DNA of 64,000 nucleotides from Diploptera punctata (GCA_030220185.1 JASPKZ010008350.1:697001-761000), one strand, 5' to 3'; numbered from the stretch's first letter, positions 20,773 through 32,074 are shown. Notes: generated by a model from the letters alone, not told the origin. Translations and numbers: made by a program.

Positions 20773-20899
20773 TTCATCAGTGAGATCGTACCATGCCTAA
20801 TATTTGTTAGGAAGAAGAATAATAATAAGAAAAAATAATGTGATCCTTAAAATATCTTTAACTCGCTTACTTTAATTCCATTTAGTGTACAATATATCC

Positions 20900-20957
20900 C
20901 AACATTAAAAAAAAGTTAAATTAAAAAAAAGAAAAAGAAAATAGTTATTCTTTCGAT
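20900..20957 (+). mobile_element. LINE-A, part 1 (before snap-back insertion)
   Basis: The A-rich TTAAATTAAAAAAAAGAAA region aligns loosely to the AACTGAAAATATATAAA segment of other copies, ending in the target site TAGTTATTCTTTCGAT (20942-20957). The 5' limit is uncertain. Confidence 0.55.
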
Positions 20958-21179
20958 GATGAACTTGAAGATTTTCGGGCTGTAGGCCGTGGTCGTGAGG
21001 CTTGTAGTTCCCCGACGTTTCGCCAGAGACTGCGTCTGGCATCCTCAAGGGTTGTGACTGCCAGACGCAGTCTCTGGCGAAACGTCGGGGAACTACAAGC
21101 CTCACGACCACGGCCTACATCCCGAAAATCTTCAAGATCATCATAGCAACTCCGGCCGTGAAAGTCTACGTGAATACAT
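20958..21179 (+). mobile_element. Snap-back retroposon insertion with 16-bp target duplication
   Basis: Arms 20958-21041 and 21059-21143 are inverted copies with about two mismatches over 84 bp, around a 17-bp loop. The right arm continues into a unique 3' segment (TAGCAACTCCGGCCGTGAAA, 21144 onward). TAGTTATTCTTTCGAT flanks the unit at 20942-20957 and 21180-21195. The arm word CGAAACGTCGGGGAACTACA is, from memory, a common arthropod dispersed-repeat motif. Its insertion splits LINE-A. Confidence 0.88.
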
Positions 21180-21565
21180 TAGTTATTCTTTCGATTATAT
21201 TATATGGATTGGATTATTTTTAAGGGATGAGAAAAGAAGAATACGATTACTTTTGAATAAAGTTCTTAGGAAATTGTCTGGACCAAAGAGAGACGAACAT
21301 AGGCCTATAGGTGAATAGAGGAGATAAAAATAACAATGAGCCAAATTATCTTCATGACCAGACAGGCTATAATAAGAACTGTTAAGTCTCGTAGTCTGCG
21401 ATGAGCAGGGCATGTGACACGAAAGGGGACTGAAAGAGGGACATTGAGACTTCTTGTAAGATAATTGGAGGAAAAACACTCAGTAGGTAGACCAAGAACA
21501 GGTGGGAGAATAAGATTAACCATGATTTGAGGGAGATGGATATACAGGAGTTGATTGGAAAACAC
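21180..21565 (+). mobile_element. LINE-A, part 2
   Basis: TTATATTATATGGATTGG, GGACCAAAGAGAGACGAACA, GTTAAGTCTCGTAGTCTGCG and GTAGACCAAGAACAGGTGGG match other LINE-A copies in order. Frameshifts are present. A TAGGCCTA micro-insertion interrupts the block at 21300-21307. Confidence 0.85.
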
Positions 21566-21794
21566 TATTGTATATCTCGCTTTACTTGGCAAAGAGAGAG
21601 ATGGAGATATAAGGGTAGATCCTTGACCGCTTTCTCTCAGTTACAAAAGAAAGAACCAACCCTGGTAACAGTTTTCGTATTCCCCCTTACCCCTACTAAC
21701 ATCTGGTGAAGAAAAAACCGACAACACTGGTGCGAGTGCGAGAGGCGAGCACAGCTGTCTCTTTCTACAATTTTTTTTGCAAAGTTAAGCCAGA
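21566..21794. other. Unclassified insertion inside LINE-A
   Basis: About 230 bp separate the LINE-A word GATTGGAAAACA from CAGAGGAATATGAAGAGC. The stretch contains GAAAAAACCGACAACACTGG and GGTGCGAGTGCGAGAGGCG, and its edges are not clean enough to name a family. Confidence 0.6.
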
Positions 21795-21870
21795 CAGAGG
21801 AATATGAAGAGCATATGTCCGCGCGGCCATGAAACTCCGGGTTCGATAGTGCCAGTGATTTAGTTAGTTT
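21795..21870 (+). mobile_element. LINE-A, part 3 (3' terminus)
   Basis: GTCCGCGCGGCCATGAAACT and CGATAGTGCCAGTGATTTAG with a GTTA-type tail mark the end of the copy. Confidence 0.85.
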
Positions 21871-22929
21871 GTTTTATGGATATGCTTCAATTTCCCGTGT
21901 CTAATAATTAAGCTAACTTTACGTACTTTTTAATTGTTAACACTGTAACTAGTGAATGATTAACTTTATTTTTTTTAATATTTACAATTTCATGTTTTGA
22001 GATAACACAATAAGACGTGTATGTCATGTACATTTGACAGATTTCACTATCTTCCGGTGAAATTAGTTAAGCTAATCCATTTGTTTTCATTACTTGGGAA
22101 AGAAAATGACAGAGAGAAGTTTGCTGCAAACTCCATGAGACACGGGGAGGTGGAGGTTGGTATTGGTAAACACTGTGAAGATGATTGATCATCGTTACAT
22201 CCTGCCATCATCAATCATCCGCTGAATAAGCCTCGAGCCGTGGCTTATGATCAATTTTACCAGCAGATTTGACTGATAACTTTCAAGTATGTTATAATGT
22301 CTCAAATAACAAATTTTCCCACTCACTTTTGTGCCTATTTTATTGCCTAAATGCTTTCCTTAATCAAAATAGAGTGAAGAAGTTGTATACAATTTACTGA
22401 GAAAGTTACCTCCATTCTAACGGTTCTCGCATGAGAGAGGACATGAGTTCAGAATCCAAACAATTTAAAGTTTTTATTTTTTTTATTTATTTTACGTAAT
22501 CGATAAGATATACTGGGATGGATTTTTTTCAACGACGTATTTTTCCATATCATTTCATTTCCAAACACTCGTAGACAATTAGCTTCAAGGACAAATTCAA
22601 TTACCTCGACCGTTACCCCTAGGCCCCGCGATACGTAAGAATCTCTTAGCTTCACAGCTTCCTTACAATTATGCGCTCATCAGTGATAGGGTAGCTACAA
22701 TGTCTAACAACATTGCTACCCATTTTAACCCTATAATGCGCTATATAAGCCATCAAATACAACTGCGTGCTACACACCGACACATATTTTGCAAGGTTAA
22801 GTTCATAAAACTTATGGGGGTAAATCACAATAAAACACCATTTTCCAACAACACCATTTAGGTAGGAAAAAATAATATCAAAATACCATTTTAGCAAGTA
22901 TAAAGTAACACTGAGCTACAAAAAATAAA
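21871..22929. other. No recognised gene
   Basis: AT-rich. Minus-strand frames at 22449-22655 and 22652-22897 lack recognisable domains. Confidence 0.5.
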
Positions 22930-23453
22930 CTTTTTTTTTGTCTCAGAAAGAAAAATATGTGATTCTGATACTATTTTTTCTTCTGAATTCAAGTATGATA
23001 TCGGTTTTTCTCCATCACGCAAGATTTTCGAGAGACAGGAATTTATAATTTAAAACACTTTAATATTTTCTACATTCGTAACTACACAATATTCGAACAT
23101 TCGGACTCGCCTAGAAAGTAAGAAATTACGATTTTCTGCTATATTTGGCCTGTGGAGCATTCCTCTTGATGGTCCAACAATAATCGGCCAGCATATTAGG
23201 ATTCCATTTGCCTTGATATATCTTTTCCATAGTTGAAATCTCCTGTGTTAGCTTATTAGGTTTTATTTTACAATGGACAAGTAGACAAAAAAAACGTTTA
23301 TTAAAATATAATTATTTAAATCCATTAATTGAAATTGAAATAAAAGAACTGTGGGTGATAGAGAAATTCCGAATACATATTTGAAAACACGATAAAAAAA
23401 CTGCATTAAGTACAACTATTGGTACTCATGAGACAAAAATCATGTTGACCAGT
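22930..23453 (-). mobile_element. MEK repeat, copy 1 (carries the 3' end of an uncharacterised gene)
   Basis: This is an inverted, about 90% similar copy of 32075-32706. On the minus strand near 23250-23105 it encodes EISTMEKIYQGKWNPNML, then ADYCWTIKRNAPQAKYSRKS and a premature stop where the other copies run four to five codons further to LTF stop. Both edges are shared with the 32-kb copy (CACTGGTCAACATG at one end, TCTGAGACAAAAAAAAAGTT at the other). It lacks the retroposon found in the 32-kb copy, so it preserves the empty site. Confidence 0.8.
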
Positions 23454-24029
23454 GTACTTAGCCGTCAAGAGATAAACAAATCTCAGAATCGGCATACTGG
23501 ACGGCGTATTGTGCCGTCTCAAAAAGCAAGCAAACAAGCAAGCAAGCAACATCGGGCCAGAAAACTCAATGCTACACTGACGGGTGTAAGAGTACCTACA
23601 AGCCCACACACTTTGAGTCAAGAGTACACATTTAAAGAATAAACTAAATCAGATTTTTTGCGAACATATTAACGATTAAACCAGAACATCAATTGTGCAT
23701 TGAGCCTGAAGGAACTTTCTATTTTTCGAAAGTTATTAATTTATGTGGCATGAGTAGTAATGTTTCTACAATTGATATAGCGTTACCAGTGACTCCCGTG
23801 ATAGTTCTGCCCATCTGTTTAGTGACCTTGTTACTCTTTACATTTATGAAGTTTGAATTGTAAACACGAAGGTAGGCCCTACATGAATAAGGACACCGAT
23901 GAACTAATCATGGATGGGATGGGTGGTCTTGAGAGAAGGCAGCCCCTTCACTCGTCTTGCCCTGCGAGGTGCCAGTAACATCTTCAGGGGACAATGTGCA
24001 TTACTAAATGTTTACATGAAAATAACCAG
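23454..24029. other. No recognised gene
   Basis: A GC-richer stretch near 23920-23995 (GGCAGCCCCTTCACTCGTC) is not assigned to a family. Confidence 0.45.
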
Positions 24030-24368
24030 ACTGGCCATATGAAGACAACCAAAGCAAGAAATACGACAAAAAATAGGTATATCTGGAATATACCAGGATA
24101 TACTCTGTTGGATAAGAAACGATATGAAGATATAAGAAAGTAGCTAAATATTTTCAAACTTACAGATCGAATAGTTAAATTTAGGAACGCCTGGAGATAA
24201 CATGTTGATAAAATGCCAGAAGAAAGATTATCAAAATTACTGCTGAATTATAAACCAGACGGAAGGAGAAATGTTGGACGCCCACACAGAAGGACGTCTG
24301 AAAAATTCTAGTTTTCATTAAATAGGAACAAGCCAACAGGCTTAATCCTCGGATGATGAAGAAGAAAA
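24030..24368 (+). mobile_element. LINE-B 3' fragment
   Basis: Broken translation gives the Y-TLLDKKRYEDIRK region, LNIFKLTDRIVKFRNAW, MPEERLSKLLLNYKPDGRR and NVGRPHRRT, and the stretch ends in a GATGAAGAAGAAAAA tail. Frameshifts and stops are present. Confidence 0.83.
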
Positions 24369-24415
24369 ATTGAAGAGTAGTTTCTAAGAGTACAAAATGG
24401 AAAGTACCGAGGGAT

Positions 24416-26035
24416 TAATATCAATGTTTTCTCAGATTAACATCGGGGTTTACACCAGACTAATAATACAATGTTTTCTCAGATTAACATCGGGGTTTAC
24501 ACCAGACTAATAATACAATGTTTTCTCAGATTATCATCGGGGTTTACACCAGACTAATAATACAATGTTTTCTCAGATTAACATCGGGGTTTACACCAGA
24601 CTAATAATACAATGTTTTCTCAGATTATCATCGGGGTTTACACCAGACTAATAATACAATGTTTTCTCAGATTATCATCGGGGTTTACACCAGACTAATA
24701 ATACAATGTTTTCTCAGATTAACATCGGGGTTTACACCAGACTAATAATACAATGTTTTCTCAGATTAACATCGGGGTTTACACCAGACTAATAATACAA
24801 TGTTTTCTCAGATTATCATCGGGGTTTACACCAGACTAATAATACAATGTTTTCTCAGATTAACATCGGGGTTTACACCAGACTAATAATACAATGTTTT
24901 CTCAGATTATCATCGGGGTTTACACCAGACTAATAATACAATGTTTTCTCAGATTAACATCGGGGTTTACACCAGACTAATAATACAATGTTTTCTCAGA
25001 TTATCATCGGGGTTTACACCAGACTAATAATACAATGTTTTCTCAGATTATCATCGGGGTTTACACCAGACTAATAATACAATGTTTTCTCAGATTAACA
25101 TCGGGGTTTACACCAGACTAATAATACAATGTTTCTCAGATTAACATCGGGGTTTACACCAGACTAATAATACAATGTTTTCTCAGATTATCATCGGGGT
25201 TTACACCAGACTAATAATACAATGTTTTCTCAGATTAACATCGGGGTTTACACCAGACTAATAATACAATGTTTTCTCAGATTATCATCGGGGTTTACAC
25301 CAGACTAATAATACAATGTTTTCTCAGATTAACATCGGGGGTTTACACCAGACTAATAATACAATGTTTTCTCAGATTAACATCGGGGTTTACACCAGAC
25401 TAATAATACAATGTTTTCTCAGATTAACATCGGGGTTTACACCAGACTAATAATACAATGTTTTCTCAGATTAACATCGGGGTTTACACCAGACTAATAA
25501 TACAATGTTTTCTCAGATTATCATCGGGGTTTACACCAGACTATAATACAATGTTTTCTCAGATTAACATCGGGGTTTACACCAGACTAATAATACAATG
25601 TTTTCTCAGATTAACATCGGGGTTTACACCAGACTAATAATACAATGTTTTCTCAGATTATCATCGGGGTTTACACCAGACTAATAATACAATGTTTTCT
25701 CAGATTATCATCGGGGTTTACACCAGACTAATAATACAATGTTTTCTCAGATTAACATCGGGGTTTACACCAGACTAATAATACAATGTTTTCTCAGATT
25801 ATCATCGGGGTTTACACCAGACTAATAATACAATGTTTTCTCAGATTATCATCGGGGTTTACACCAGACTAATAATACAATGTTTTCTCAGATTATCATC
25901 GGGGTTTACACCAGACTAATAATACAATGTTTTCTCAGATTAACATCGGGGTTTACACCAGACTAATAATACAATGTTTTCTCAGATTATCATCGGGATT
26001 TACACCAGACTGATGATACAATATTTTCTCAGAAT
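24416..26035. repeat. 47-bp minisatellite, about 34 units
   Basis: The tandem array has a unit of 47 bp (ACAATGTTTTCTCAGATTA, then A or T, CATCGGGGTTTACACCAGAC, TAATAAT). I count 34 units plus a partial one. Units are nearly identical apart from one A/T site; 18 are A-type and 16 T-type. Rare single-base indels occur (one T lost near 25131, one G gained near 25340, one A lost near 25542). The last unit is diverged. A 47-bp unit cannot keep a reading frame. Confidence 0.97.
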
Positions 26036-26775
26036 GCTCGTCATGTAGGCCCGCCATCTGTAGAGCAATCTGTATTTCAGATTATCCAAACACCATTAAA
26101 AGGGACCTTCTTATAGTAACCCATTTGGTTATATTTAAAAGAAATGTGATATATATATATATATATATTATGCGACATTAAAAATTCGCTTCTTTATAAC
26201 GTTATTAGACGTAGACTGTGCTTCTCTACATCTGATAAATTTATTTCACATTTTATCCTAGTTATTAATTTTTCGTGCAATCCTTAGTACCGGTACTTAG
26301 CTAGCCTATATTAAATCGGATATCCGGAGATTGTTTTACTGTACTATCTGTTGAAATCCTTCCTTCCAGTCGGTGAGACCCAATTTAGAATACTTTTCTT
26401 CTTCTTAGGCACTACGTACAGCTTCATTTAGTTGAACACTTTGGCCTTCATAACGATTCCAAGGTTCCTATTAATAAGTAACACAGATAAACCATTTTCT
26501 TTATCTTCATTTTCTTCAAATATTGTAAGGCATATTCTACGTATTTAATATTGTAAAAATATATTTAACAATTCTTTCATCGCATATTTCTGTTAATAAG
26601 TAATAGGCCCATTTTATCTTCATTTTCTTCAAATAGTGTAGGACATCATCTTCGCATCTCATTTTAGACATGCCTTTGGCCTCTATAGTCGTTCAAATTT
26701 CCAATTGAAAAAAAATTAACAATACTTTCATCACATAATTCTAACTCTATACATGACCAAAACAAGTTAATCTTT
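26036..26775. other. No recognised gene
   Basis: Contains a short TA repeat at about 26150-26169 and a weak direct repeat of TTTATCTTCATTTTCTTCAA (26501 and 26614). No gene is supportable. Confidence 0.5.
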
Positions 26776-27156
26776 TTTTGAAGAGAAAAATATACGCTCA
26801 GACCGGGACTTGAACCCGGGACCCTTGGTTCTCTAGACCAAGTGCTCTACCAACTGAGCTACCTGAGCAAGTACCGATCTAAACGCAAATCTTTCTCTAT
26901 ATACATTGTAATTCCCATTCACCAAATGCTGTGAAGCCATGCTTCTATCTTGCAAATGGCGGCTCCTTTTATTAAGAAGACATATTTTGGGAATTATACA
27001 TTACAGCCAGTACGGCTTTTTCCAAGTTTTTATTATTGATTTCGTACATCTCAATGATGGATAAATCATATTTGAAGAGAAAAATTATACGTATAATTTT
27101 TCTCTTCAAATATGATTTATCCATCATTGAGATGTACGAAATCAATAATAAAAAAA
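26776..27156. mobile_element. tRNA-headed SINE-like insertion with inverted 5' part and 12-bp target duplication
   Basis: AAGTTAATCTTT flanks the unit on both sides (26764-26775 and 27157-27168). Inside, from left: a reversed tail start, a reversed tRNA-like head (26797-26869), about 150 bp of reversed upstream sequence, a reversed full tail, then the same tail forward ending in poly-A. The forward and reversed tails form a perfect palindrome (27023-27155). This layout fits a retroposed dimeric SINE transcript with a twin-primed 5' inversion (inference). Confidence 0.8.
26797..26869 (-). tRNA. tRNA-like sequence, probably a SINE head (anticodon loop reads AGA)
   Basis: It folds as a cloverleaf: acceptor GCTCAGG with TCTGAGC (one G-U pair), D-arm GCTCAGTTGGTAGAGC, an anticodon helix of up to 6 bp around loop CTAGAGA, and T-arm CCGGGTTCAAGTCCCGG. 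Boxes A and B are good. An AGA anticodon would mean serine, but the long variable arm of tRNA-Ser is absent. It also sits inside a retroposed unit, so a SINE head is more likely than a working tRNA gene. Confidence 0.6.
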
Positions 27157-27288
27157 AGTTAATCTTTGTACTCTTACGAAATTAATAGATTTCTTATTTT
27201 TAATTATTTATGTAAGATTGTCGAGTCGGAATTGCAATTGACTGCAATTCTTTAAACATAAGGATCGAAGTTAAATAGGCCTATGGCA

Positions 27289-27291
<3 letters not shown>

Positions 27292-27335
<44 letters not shown>
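27292..27335. repeat. CT dinucleotide repeat
   Basis: About 18 CT units grading into CTATCTAT. Confidence 0.92.
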
Positions 27336-27337
<2 letters not shown>

Positions 27338-28278
27338 CTCTAACTCACTCTCTCATTCACCGTCTACTATAGTAGTCTGGAGTTCTCTGTCAGATAAATT
27401 TATTTCATATTGCATTATTGTGTATTTTTTTCGGATAATCCTTAGTACTTATGTCTATTAGACCAGATACGGAAATTGTTTTGTTTTATCAAATGTCGAA
27501 TTCTTTAGTTTAGTGAGACCCAGTGTACTATGTTGATTATTAAAATTGACTGCATTTTTTTAAAATATAAGGACCAAAGTTAGCAAGATGGTATTATTGT
27601 AAGAAAAAGGGGTTAGAGGTAGGAGGAATCTACAATGATGGAAGAGTGAAGAAGAGGGAGAGCTAGAATGAGATAGAGAGAAAAACAAGAATAGAGTTAG
27701 ATGGGTTGTAATTGACTATCATATGCTGTAAGAATGATGGACAGGTGTGTTATGACCAGCTGTTTTACTTCATTCAGCGTCATGCCACAGCGGGTGTTCT
27801 CCAGTGAAGGAAATTTCACATGTCAGCAGAGTAATATGTACCTGATGGTGCCGATGATGTTCCAATGACAGAGCCAAATATTTATTCCGAAAAGAAAATC
27901 TTCGAGGTAGAAATCCTGAACAGGCACTTGGAATTGAATCAAAAATCAAATAATGACTTTTTAAACATTCTTAGGATTAAGTATAAAGAAAGAAAAATAT
28001 ATTATTGTAATATTATTAATAATAATAATAATAATAATAACAATAATAATAAAAAGTGGTTTTCTCGGTTCAAAAGAAATAATTTTATTTATTTATTTAT
28101 TTTTTTCCAAATGAAGTAATACATATAAACATTCAAAATTGCTCCTATATGAAACATACATAATCATAATAAAATATTCATCAGGGATGCTGTGAAATAA
28201 CTGATAAAATATTTCGTAATTTTAAATAATAAATTTACTATGTTTTTTAAATAATTGTCAATGTAGACCTACAATTTG

Positions 28279-28281
<3 letters not shown>
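27336..28281. other. No recognised gene; AAT repeat at 28011-28051
   Basis: The frame 27865-28119 runs through the AAT repeat into asparagine codons and is not credible as a gene. Confidence 0.5.

Positions 28282-28316
<35 letters not shown>
28282..28316. repeat. TA dinucleotide repeat
   Basis: About 17 TA units. Confidence 0.92.
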
Positions 28317-28318
<2 letters not shown>

Positions 28319-28419
28319 TCTGCATTTTTTGTAATTTTTATGGTGGTAAAATAGTTGAAATAAAATATAACAGTAAATACACCTATAGACCCTAATCATA
28401 TTTTTTTCTGCAAGTTGTA

Positions 28420-28690
28420 AAGCCATAAGGCCTTTTCTTCCCCCCCCTCAATAACTACATTTGGCCAATATGGAAATGGTACCCGCCCAGCATCATGAGG
28501 AATTTGGGAGCTACATTAAATAGCAGCTCCAGTATGATAAAATCAGCTTAACGCCGGAGGATCCATCACCCCTGTACTGACTAGATGATCGTCCGACCTC
28601 TGTGACTAACACATAGGCCTACGGATGTTAGACCAGTAGCCGGCAGGTAGGCCAAGAGCCATCTAGGGCTTCGCGGCATGGAGTTTGTGA
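28420..28690 (+). mobile_element. SINE-3 body joined to a retroposon tail block
   Basis: GGCCAATATGGAAATGGTAC, CCGCCCAGCATCATGAGG, GACCAGTAGCCGGCAGG and CGCGGCATGGAGTTTG match SINE-3. The left edge (AAAGCCATAAGGCCTTTTC) resembles the reversed 2.63-kb retroposon block. A TAGGCCTA micro-insertion lies at 28614-28621. Confidence 0.78.
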
Positions 28691-28785
28691 CTGAAAAATA
28701 TTAGCTTAGGATAGAGATGTATAGAAAGCTTACGTCCGCAAGGCTATAAATATCCGTTTTCGATAGTGCAGTAAGTTAGGGCCTA
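28691..28785 (+). mobile_element. LINE-A terminal fragment
   Basis: GAAAAATATTAGCTTAGGAT, GTATAGAAAGCTTACGTCCG and GATAGTGCAGTAAGTTAG match the last about 90 bp of LINE-A. A TAGGGCCTA variant lies in the tail at 28777-28785. Confidence 0.78.
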
Positions 28786-29469
28786 CTTATGTTTTTCAAC
28801 TGTTATGCAATAACAGAAGTATTCCGTTTTGTACGTTTTTTTAAAATACTGAAATATTAAAAATATTTTATTATTTTTGTGAATCCGGTCACTCTGTAGT
28901 AGAATAAGCTTAATTAAGTGAAACACGTTGCATTTTGTTTAGATAATTTTTATGACAGAATTGTACATATTTATATATGCAGATGTGTTTGTTCCTTTTT
29001 GGATTATTTATAAATACCGCAGAGTTGGTAATTTTGTAAAAAAAATAACAGTAGTGTCAGTGAATGTCTGGAATAACTTCTGACTGTTTTGACGCGAATG
29101 TCTCTATGCGTTAGCATCTTTCAGCATGTGTGAACATGAGCGTGTGTGATATTATGCAGATGATGTTTGTTTGTCTCTCTCTCTCTCTCTTCATACAGAT
29201 CCGGTATAAATGTAAATTTTGCTTAATGCTCCTGCTGCGCATAATTAACAGTCATCCAGTGCCTCATTTATGACCTCATTTAATTGTATACTGCACTTAT
29301 TTCAATAATAAAAGTATTATGACTTTATGTAATAAGTATCTCACGTTCGACACGTATTTATTTTCGTGCATTTTCCTCAAAGGAATTTATCTGCTCTAGA
29401 CGTATAAGTAAGCCTATATGCAAATAAATATTTTTGCCACTTCAGCCCTGAAATGAAATTATGATAAAT
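28786..29469. other. No recognised gene; short CT repeat at 29175-29191
   Basis: AT-rich sequence. The word AGTGTCAGTGAATG near 29055 may be a minimal LINE-A tail remnant. Confidence 0.45.
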
Positions 29470-29748
29470 GACATTTATAATGGAAGCAGAAGAAAGCATA
29501 ACTGAAAGAATCGAGGACAAGGAACTAAAATGGTTAGGACATATTATAAGAATGGAAGATGAGCGATGAACTACTGTATCAATGGCAAATAACCAGAAAA
29601 AAGAAAAGAGGGAGACCAAAGTTAACATGGAAGGAAAACATGAGGATGGTAATGCAAGCAAGAGGGCTAAACAATGAAGATATCCAAGATCTTAGGCTTT
29701 GGAGGTTTGGCATAAGAAGACGGCAGCAGGTGTAAAATCCCGAAGATA
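29470..29748 (+). mobile_element. LINE-C-like 3' fragment
   Basis: Broken translation gives ESITERIEDKELKWLGHI, IRMEDER and a KKRKRETKVNMEGKHED-like basic segment, then ALEVWHKKTAAGVKSRR near the end. The WLGHIIRMED motif and basic tail place it among the endonuclease-RT C-termini, in a lineage distinct from LINE-A and LINE-B. Confidence 0.75.
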
Positions 29749-29811
29749 GATAAATAACTAACATTTGTATTTATTTGTTCAATTAGCGCATCTCATCTTT
29801 CTCGTGCGCTT

Positions 29812-29850
<39 letters not shown>
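29812..29850. repeat. TA dinucleotide repeat
   Basis: About 19 TA units. Confidence 0.92.
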
Positions 29851-29853
<3 letters not shown>

Positions 29854-30856
29854 TTTCATTTGAACAAGGAATTTAAATACCTTTTTAAAATAATTATAGA
29901 AACAGTACTTAATTCCTAACCAGGATATATTCGTGAAAGCTGAATAAGGGAGTAAGCTAGCATAATATGAGAAAGCTTTTGACATAGGAAGTTTATACAA
30001 AGCAGCAATTCTATTGTAAATATTAACAGACAACTTTTAACTAAAATATCTTTAATGAGATATATGAAACAATATTACCAATTCTAAGTAAACTGAATAT
30101 AAACATCTTTGACCATTATATTAGAAAAAATGAAAATAATATTAACAATATAAATTAATTAAACTTGGTCGGTTTAACATTCCTAAACTCAGGAATCATA
30201 ATTACAACAAAAAAAAATCAATCATATATACTCTCACACAAAACAGTTCAAATGAGAGCTAGGGTCCTCGTCCAGGATGCCCTACCCTGGTTTACAGGAA
30301 CTACTAAATACTAAACCAAATAGATCCGCTCTCTTGGAGCACCAAATGAAGACGACCCTGTTTTCTTGCTTGCTTCATGCATTTGAATTCAGGGGAAGAG
30401 AGGAAGTTGCGCTGCGCAAACATCCACAGCGCAGAGGAGGGGGAAGATAGGAGGGTCGACAAAGACGGTAGGAATGGCACTGTTCTTAAATTCAGCTGCT
30501 AAGAATGGAAGAGATGACGTAATGTTGCGTATGAAAAATGTACTTTCGGTACAAGGCCTACACAATTTTAACGATTTTTAATGTTGAGGGCTACTGATAT
30601 TAAATTTATTATTTTAACTTAATATAAGATAAGGCTCCTATTTTGTATACAGAATTATATTAATAATTTTGACGGACATAAACATTATGCCTTATGGAAA
30701 ATTTTCTATTATTATTTTAATTGTGTGCAAAACTCGATTAGACTTGGCATTCAGTTTTGTTAATAAAAAAATCACTTTGACGATTGTAATTACACGAACT
30801 GGATGCGAATTAAAGGGTTAGAGTGTTAAAATGTCTATTCTATAGTGTTCTGCTTT
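29851..30856. other. No recognised gene
   Basis: AT-rich, with a GC-richer patch at 30390-30470 that includes TTGCGCTGCGCAAAC, a small palindrome. No family recognised. Confidence 0.5.
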
Positions 30857-31133
30857 AGGTCAGTTATTTCACTGCAATTATAGCATTTCCATTCTATGCT
30901 TTACAACTTTACTAGGGAATTATAGGTGTGTTAGCTTCCCGTTGCTTTCCACAGCGGCGAAAGATGATAATGATGGCCAGAGACCTTTTAGACCTTAAAG
31001 CTACCCGACATTTGTCTTACAGGTGAGGAAAGAACCCGGAAAAACTTCACGCAGGAAGCTTGTCCAACCGGGAATCGAACCCGGGCCCGCTGTGTGACAA
31101 GGCAGCACGCTACTTCGAGAGCACAGCGGTGGA
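30857..31133 (-). mobile_element. SINE-1B, minus strand
   Basis: Reversed B-type 3' half (CTTTACTAGGGAATTATAGG, GCTTCCCGTTGCTTTCCACA), shared body (GACATTTGTCTTACAGGTGA), reversed box B GGGAATCGAACCCGGGC and the head ending CACAGCGGTGGA. The last about 30 bp of the tail are decayed. Confidence 0.9.
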
Positions 31134-31793
31134 TTAGATTGTCAGAATAATTAAACAATAATTCCACAAGCACACTCACTCTGTATTTAAGATATTTTTT
31201 TATTTCCTTTTCACTCTGTGGCCACTATTAATGCTGATGATATTAGTATTGAACTGTACAAGTACGTTCTGATAAATGCGAGGGGAAAAACACAAAGCAT
31301 TTCATTTGCTGCCGCAATGACTTGTCTCTCCGACAAGAAGACAAGTTCGTCCAACCATATACACATCTAATAACCAACCCTAATCGACTGCACTCGCTGA
31401 AGGGGATGCGATAGGTTTTCAAGCCTGGATGGCTTTACCTTGGTTACTCACACATTTTACAATCTGTGATAGGGAAAAAATTACACTCTGGTAAATTTCC
31501 GAAGTGATCTATTCCTAATTTCACCAGTTCTATTCAACGAAGTTAAAACTCACTTTTGATTACCTTCATCATTTTCACAAGTGAATATTATACAATTATG
31601 TCAATCAATTACACTGTTCTTAGAATAAAACAATAAACATCATTTTAAGCATTAAGCATACTTCAATTTTTAAAAATATAAAATTTGTCCGATATATTAA
31701 GCATTAAACTGAAAGAAATGAAGGAAACTGTTTACAATGCCACTCCCATATGCATCTAAATAGAAAAAGAAGATTAAGTTGTTATTTACAGAC
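31134..31793. other. No recognised gene
   Basis: No supportable feature. Confidence 0.5.
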
Positions 31794-31796
31794 TAA

Positions 31797-31903
31797 GGGT
31801 CAGTTTCACCAACAGAGGTAACTGTATTACGCCAGTTTTCCTCATATATAATACATAGCTTAATCTGGCATAATACAGTTACCTCTGTTGGTGAAACCGA
31901 CCC
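31797..31903. mobile_element. PIF/Harbinger-like MITE, copy 2
   Basis: A 107-bp element with ends GGGTCAGTTTCACCAACAG and its inverted partner, flanked by TAA (31794-31796 and 31904-31906). It is the same length as the copy at 7298 and aligns over its whole length. Its inverted repeats are nearly perfect over about 40 bp. Confidence 0.88.
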
Positions 31904-32074
31904 TAAGAACCATTCGTGCTAAAACTGATCACTCATATCTACTGTCACAAGGCACACGACTTGTACGTGAACTCTACAGCAACACTTTATTCACATAAAA
32001 CATGAAATTATTAACCACCCATGCTATAATATAAAAAAAATGATTCAACATCGTATCTGGATTGCAGAAATTCA
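31904..32074. other. No recognised feature
   Basis: Spacer. Confidence 0.4.

Noticed and set aside
24416..26035. CRISPR-like array
   Set aside because: Units are contiguous 47-bp tandem copies without spacers, in a eukaryotic context.
26797..26869. Functional tRNA-Ser gene
   Set aside because: It lacks the long variable arm and lies inside a retroposed unit with a target duplication; kept only as a tRNA-like head.
30390..30470. CpG-island promoter
   Set aside because: Only a short GC-richer patch without TATA, initiator or adjacent exon.
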